A stretch of 64,000 bases of DNA from Bacilli bacterium (GTDB taxonomy: Bacteria > Bacillota_I > Bacilli_A > RF39 > UBA660), in NCBI GenBank assembly GCA_017541445.1, contig JAFXZC010000012.1:62001-126000 (forward strand), written 5' to 3'. Under the pieces are notes generated by a model. The model had not been told where the DNA came from. It did not search any database and worked only from the letters and a program-made list of their open reading frames with translations. Both the position numbers and the translations under genes were made by a program. Positions within the stretch are counted from its first letter, which is position 1. Every line of letters begins with the position of its first letter. Positions 61,589 through 64,000 of the stretch are shown here, one piece after another.

Positions 61589-62968
61589 ATGAATACAATA
61601 ATTAATATATTATTATTTTTACTAATATTAGGAATTCTTGTATTTGTCCATGAACTAGGTCACTTCTTAGCAGCTAAAAAAAGTGGAGTATTCATCCATG
61701 AATTCTCTATAGGAATGGGACCATTAGTAAAACAAATAACAGGAAAAGATGGTATTAAATATTCAATAAGAGCATTACCATTAGGTGGATATGTCCAAAT
61801 GGCTGGAGAAATCTATGAAGATGATGATACTAAAAAAATACCTAAAGATAAATTTATGTGTAATAAAAAATGGTATCAAAGATTAATCATCTTATGTGCA
61901 GGAGTATTTAATAATTTCTTATTAGCAATATTTATTCTATTTATAATAGGTTTTGCTTATGGAGCAACATCACTAAAACCCGTAATATATGATGTAGTAC
62001 CAAATAAACCAATGGCTAAAGCTGGTGTAGTAGCTGGAGATGAAATCATAGCTATTGATGGCAAAAAAACTAAAACATGGGATAGAGCACAATTACTATT
62101 ATTATTAAAAAATAAAAACGATGAATATGAAATAAAAATAAAACATGAAGATGGAACAACCGATACATATACAGTATCTCCATTAAAAGAAATGACTAAA
62201 TTTATTGATCCAGATCAAGATGGAGTATATAGTATAGCAACTACTATTGATATAGATAAAGATAATGATAATAAAAAAGATTATCAAGTATCAGCTATCT
62301 TAAAAGAAAATAATGTATATATAGATCATTATGGAAATGAATATATAGATGAAAATAATGATTGGATTTATACATTAAGTAATGAAGATGTAAAAGGACC
62401 TGAAGAAGATTTACCAAAGAAAACATTTGAAATAGATGTAGACACAGATGAAGATGGTAAAAAAGATACAACTATCGAAGCAGAATATGATGAAGATGGA
62501 AATATAGTTCAAGTAGGAGCAACTGAAGGAAGAGAATTTGGTATCCAAATAAAATCAGAAGAACTAAAAGGAAATAAATTCATCAATGCAATTAAATTTG
62601 CTTTTGGAAAATTCTTAAGTGTAGTTGATCAAATGTATTTAACATTAGGTGGCTTATTTACAGGTAAAATATCAATTAATCAATTATCTGGTCCTGTAGG
62701 TATCTATACAGTAGTAGGAGAAACAAGAACTGCAGGATTCGCAAGTGTAATATTCTTAATGGCATATTTAAGTATTAACTTAGGTGTAATGAATATATTA
62801 CCAATACCTGCATTAGATGGTGGACATGTATTATTCTTAATAATTGAAATGATTACAAGAAAGAAAGTTAATGCCAAAGTAGAAGCAATAACAACAACAA
62901 TCTTCTTTGTTCTATTAATAGCATTAATGATCTATATAACAATTCACGATATAATTACACTGTTTTAA
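61589..62968 (+). CDS. rseP: RseP-type site-2 intramembrane zinc protease with Asp-rich insertion, 459 aa
   Basis: HELGH near residue 22 (FVHELGHFLAAKKSG) and NILPIPALDGGH near 405 form the zinc site of site-2 proteases. A PDZ domain begins near residue 120 (PVIYDVVPNKPMAKAGVVAGDEIIAIDGKK). Between its strands lies an insertion of about 115 residues (205-320) with DPDQDG, DIDKDNDNKKD and DVDTDEDGKKD, resembling calcium-binding DxDxDG loops. Usual length is about 420. It cleaves membrane substrates such as anti-sigma factors or signal-peptide remnants. Confidence 0.93.
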   Translation: MNTIINILLFLLILGILVFVHELGHFLAAKKSGVFIHEFSIGMGPLVKQITGKDGIKYSIRALPLGGYVQMAGEIYEDDDTKKIPKDKFMCNKKWYQRLIILCAGVFNNFLLAIFILFIIGFAYGATSLKPVIYDVVPNKPMAKAGVVAGDEIIAIDGKKTKTWDRAQLLLLLKNKNDEYEIKIKHEDGTTDTYTVSPLKEMTKFIDPDQDGVYSIATTIDIDKDNDNKKDYQVSAILKENNVYIDHYGNEYIDENNDWIYTLSNEDVKGPEEDLPKKTFEIDVDTDEDGKKDTTIEAEYDEDGNIVQVGATEGREFGIQIKSEELKGNKFINAIKFAFGKFLSVVDQMYLTLGGLFTGKISINQLSGPVGIYTVVGETRTAGFASVIFLMAYLSINLGVMNILPIPALDGGHVLFLIIEMITRKKVNAKVEAITTTIFFVLLIALMIYITIHDIITLF

Positions 62969-62971
62969 ATT

Positions 62972-63000
62972 AAGGATGATCTAATAATCATCCTTTTATT
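62972..63000 (+). terminator. Rho-independent terminator
   Basis: AAGGATGAT-CTAATA-ATCATCCTT followed by TTATT, after rseP. Confidence 0.75.
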
Positions 63001-63020
63001 AAAGAAAGAAGGATAATAAA

Positions 63021-64000
63021 ATGAAAAATAAATTATTAGGTATTTCATTATTAACTATTACATGCTTATATGGCTTATTAGCAGCAATAGTAATATTAAT
63101 AGTAATGTTAGCAGGAGGAGAAGTATTATATGCAATTATAGGAAGTATAATTGTCTTAATAATCCAATTCCTATTAGCACCATGGTTAACAGACTTATCA
63201 ATGAAGTTTTTCTACCATGCAGACTTTAAAAAAGAAATACCACAATATTTAAAAGAATTTATAGAACACGAATGTGAAAAACATGGAGTACAATATCCAA
63301 AGATTGGAATTATTGATGATGGCGGACCTAATGCTTTTACTTATGGTAGAACCAAAAAAGATGCTAGAATCATACTAACTAGAGGAATATTTGAATTACT
63401 AAATGAAAACGAAGTAAAAGCAGTAGTAGGTCATGAAATGGGCCATATTGTTCATTATGATATGTTAGTAATGACAGCAGTACAAATAGTACCATTAGTA
63501 CTATACGCAATATTTGAAATATGTACTAATACAGATTCAAGTAGTAGTAATGATGATGATAAAGGATATATAGCAGCAGTTGGAATGGTAGCATATGTAC
63601 TATATGTAATATCACAATATATAATATTATGGTTATCAAGAACAAGAGAATATTATGCAGATGAATTTAGTGTAGATGAAACAGGTAATCCAAGAGGTTT
63701 AGCAGAAGCTTTAGTTAAAATAGGTTTTGGTTTAAGTAAAAGAGAAAGAACTAAAACTAATGTATCTAAAAATAATGCTTTAGGAATATTTGATTCTAAT
63801 TCAGGAAAAGAATTAGCAATTACATCAATGGATGAAAATGGCAACATAGATAAAATGAAAATAAAAAATGCAATGAAATGGGAAATGTGGAACCCATGGG
63901 CAAAATGGTTTGAATTTAATTCAACACATCCACTTATTTCTAAAAGATTACAAGCAATATCTAAATTAAGTCAAAAATATAATCAAGAACCATATATAGT
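63021..64000 (+). CDS. htpX: HtpX-like M48 zinc metalloprotease, N-terminal 326 residues
   Basis: Membrane-bound M48 family protease. Two N-terminal helices (8-65), HEMGH near residue 138 (AVVGHEMGHIVHYD), two further helices and the third zinc ligand Glu in REYYADEFSVDETG are present, followed by THPLISKRLQAI near the end. It degrades damaged membrane proteins. The frame is open to the window edge, so the C-terminus lies outside. The start behind AGAAAGAAGGATAAT is plausible; htpX here sits right after rseP, both being membrane proteases. Confidence 0.9.
   Translation, partial: MKNKLLGISLLTITCLYGLLAAIVILIVMLAGGEVLYAIIGSIIVLIIQFLLAPWLTDLSMKFFYHADFKKEIPQYLKEFIEHECEKHGVQYPKIGIIDDGGPNAFTYGRTKKDARIILTRGIFELLNENEVKAVVGHEMGHIVHYDMLVMTAVQIVPLVLYAIFEICTNTDSSSSNDDDKGYIAAVGMVAYVLYVISQYIILWLSRTREYYADEFSVDETGNPRGLAEALVKIGFGLSKRERTKTNVSKNNALGIFDSNSGKELAITSMDENGNIDKMKIKNAMKWEMWNPWAKWFEFNSTHPLISKRLQAISKLSQKYNQEPYI

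Noticed and set aside
1..64000. Mycoplasma-type code (TGA = Trp)
   Set aside because: Several genes end at TGA in tight overlaps (11628, 11978, 36083) and Trp is encoded by TGG throughout.
1..64000. CRISPR arrays or rRNA genes
   Set aside because: No set of regularly spaced identical repeats and no rRNA-like stretch was seen; only one tRNA was found.
1..64000. Insertion sequences or prophage
   Set aside because: No transposase, integrase or phage structural gene was recognised. The deoxyribosyltransferase-like gene alone is not enough to call a phage remnant.

Overview
The window is very AT-rich bacterial DNA with short intergenic gaps. Genes start with a strong Shine-Dalgarno, very often of the form GGTGAT placed 3-4 bases before ATG. 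Stops are TAA, TAG and also TGA (for example at 11626-11628, 11976-11978 and 36081-36083), so the standard bacterial code applies rather than the mycoplasma code. There are many lipoprotein and Sec signal peptides, wall-linked enzymes (VanY-type carboxypeptidase, UppS), MgtE, an RNase J family protein, SufB and SipW/TasA-type genes. Together these point to a low-GC Gram-positive of the Bacilli/Mollicutes neighbourhood, most likely an uncultured gut lineage of the RF39 type. That placement is an inference from style and gene content; no rRNA gene is present.

Layout. 1-4.4 kb: unknown genes, a kinase-fold protein, a zinc-ribbon membrane protein, a lipoprotein and a TasA-like secreted protein. 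4.4-5.1 kb: a deoxyribosyltransferase-like gene on the minus strand behind a structured leader with its own terminator. 5.1-11.6 kb: DUF2130, a phosphoesterase, two membrane proteins with zincin-like motifs and an MFS transporter. 12.0-15.7 kb: three tandem paralogous surface proteins with SH3-like repeats. 16.4-23.6 kb: VanY, unknown helical proteins, a rhodanese/thioredoxin lipoprotein pair, a cold-shock-like protein, peptide deformylase and tRNA-Arg(CCU). 24.6-30.7 kb: one tightly packed operon of a two-component system, two PlsC acyltransferases flanking an AMP-forming acyl ligase, and a CobW GTPase. 30.8-41.5 kb: CPBP protease, gpmI, a YiiX-like hydrolase, mgtE, a YfhO-like protein, a HAD phosphatase and a methyltransferase. 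41.5-49.1 kb: PP2C phosphatase, a tail-anchored protein, sufB, ssb and an RNase J with an altered active site. 49.2-54.4 kb: a TasA/SipW-type locus ending in a large surface protein that carries a Hint (hedgehog/intein) domain. 54.5-59.5 kb: HIT protein, a cohesin/cadherin-like surface protein, Rel, rpsP and khpA. 59.5-60.07 kb: a 530-base non-coding stretch with a 38-bp direct repeat, a 27-residue hydrophobic micro-ORF and two likely minus-strand small RNAs. 60.07-64 kb: uppS, cdsA, rseP with an Asp-rich insertion, and the start of htpX.

The most interesting parts are the TasA/SipW/DUF5305/Hint locus and the possible toxin/antisense-RNA locus at 59.57-59.96 kb. Several enzymes also carry changed or unusual key positions: Rel lacks the usual synthetase Glu, RNase J lacks the D-H of its metal motif, one zincin-like motif begins with Gln, and RseP has a putative Ca-binding insertion.
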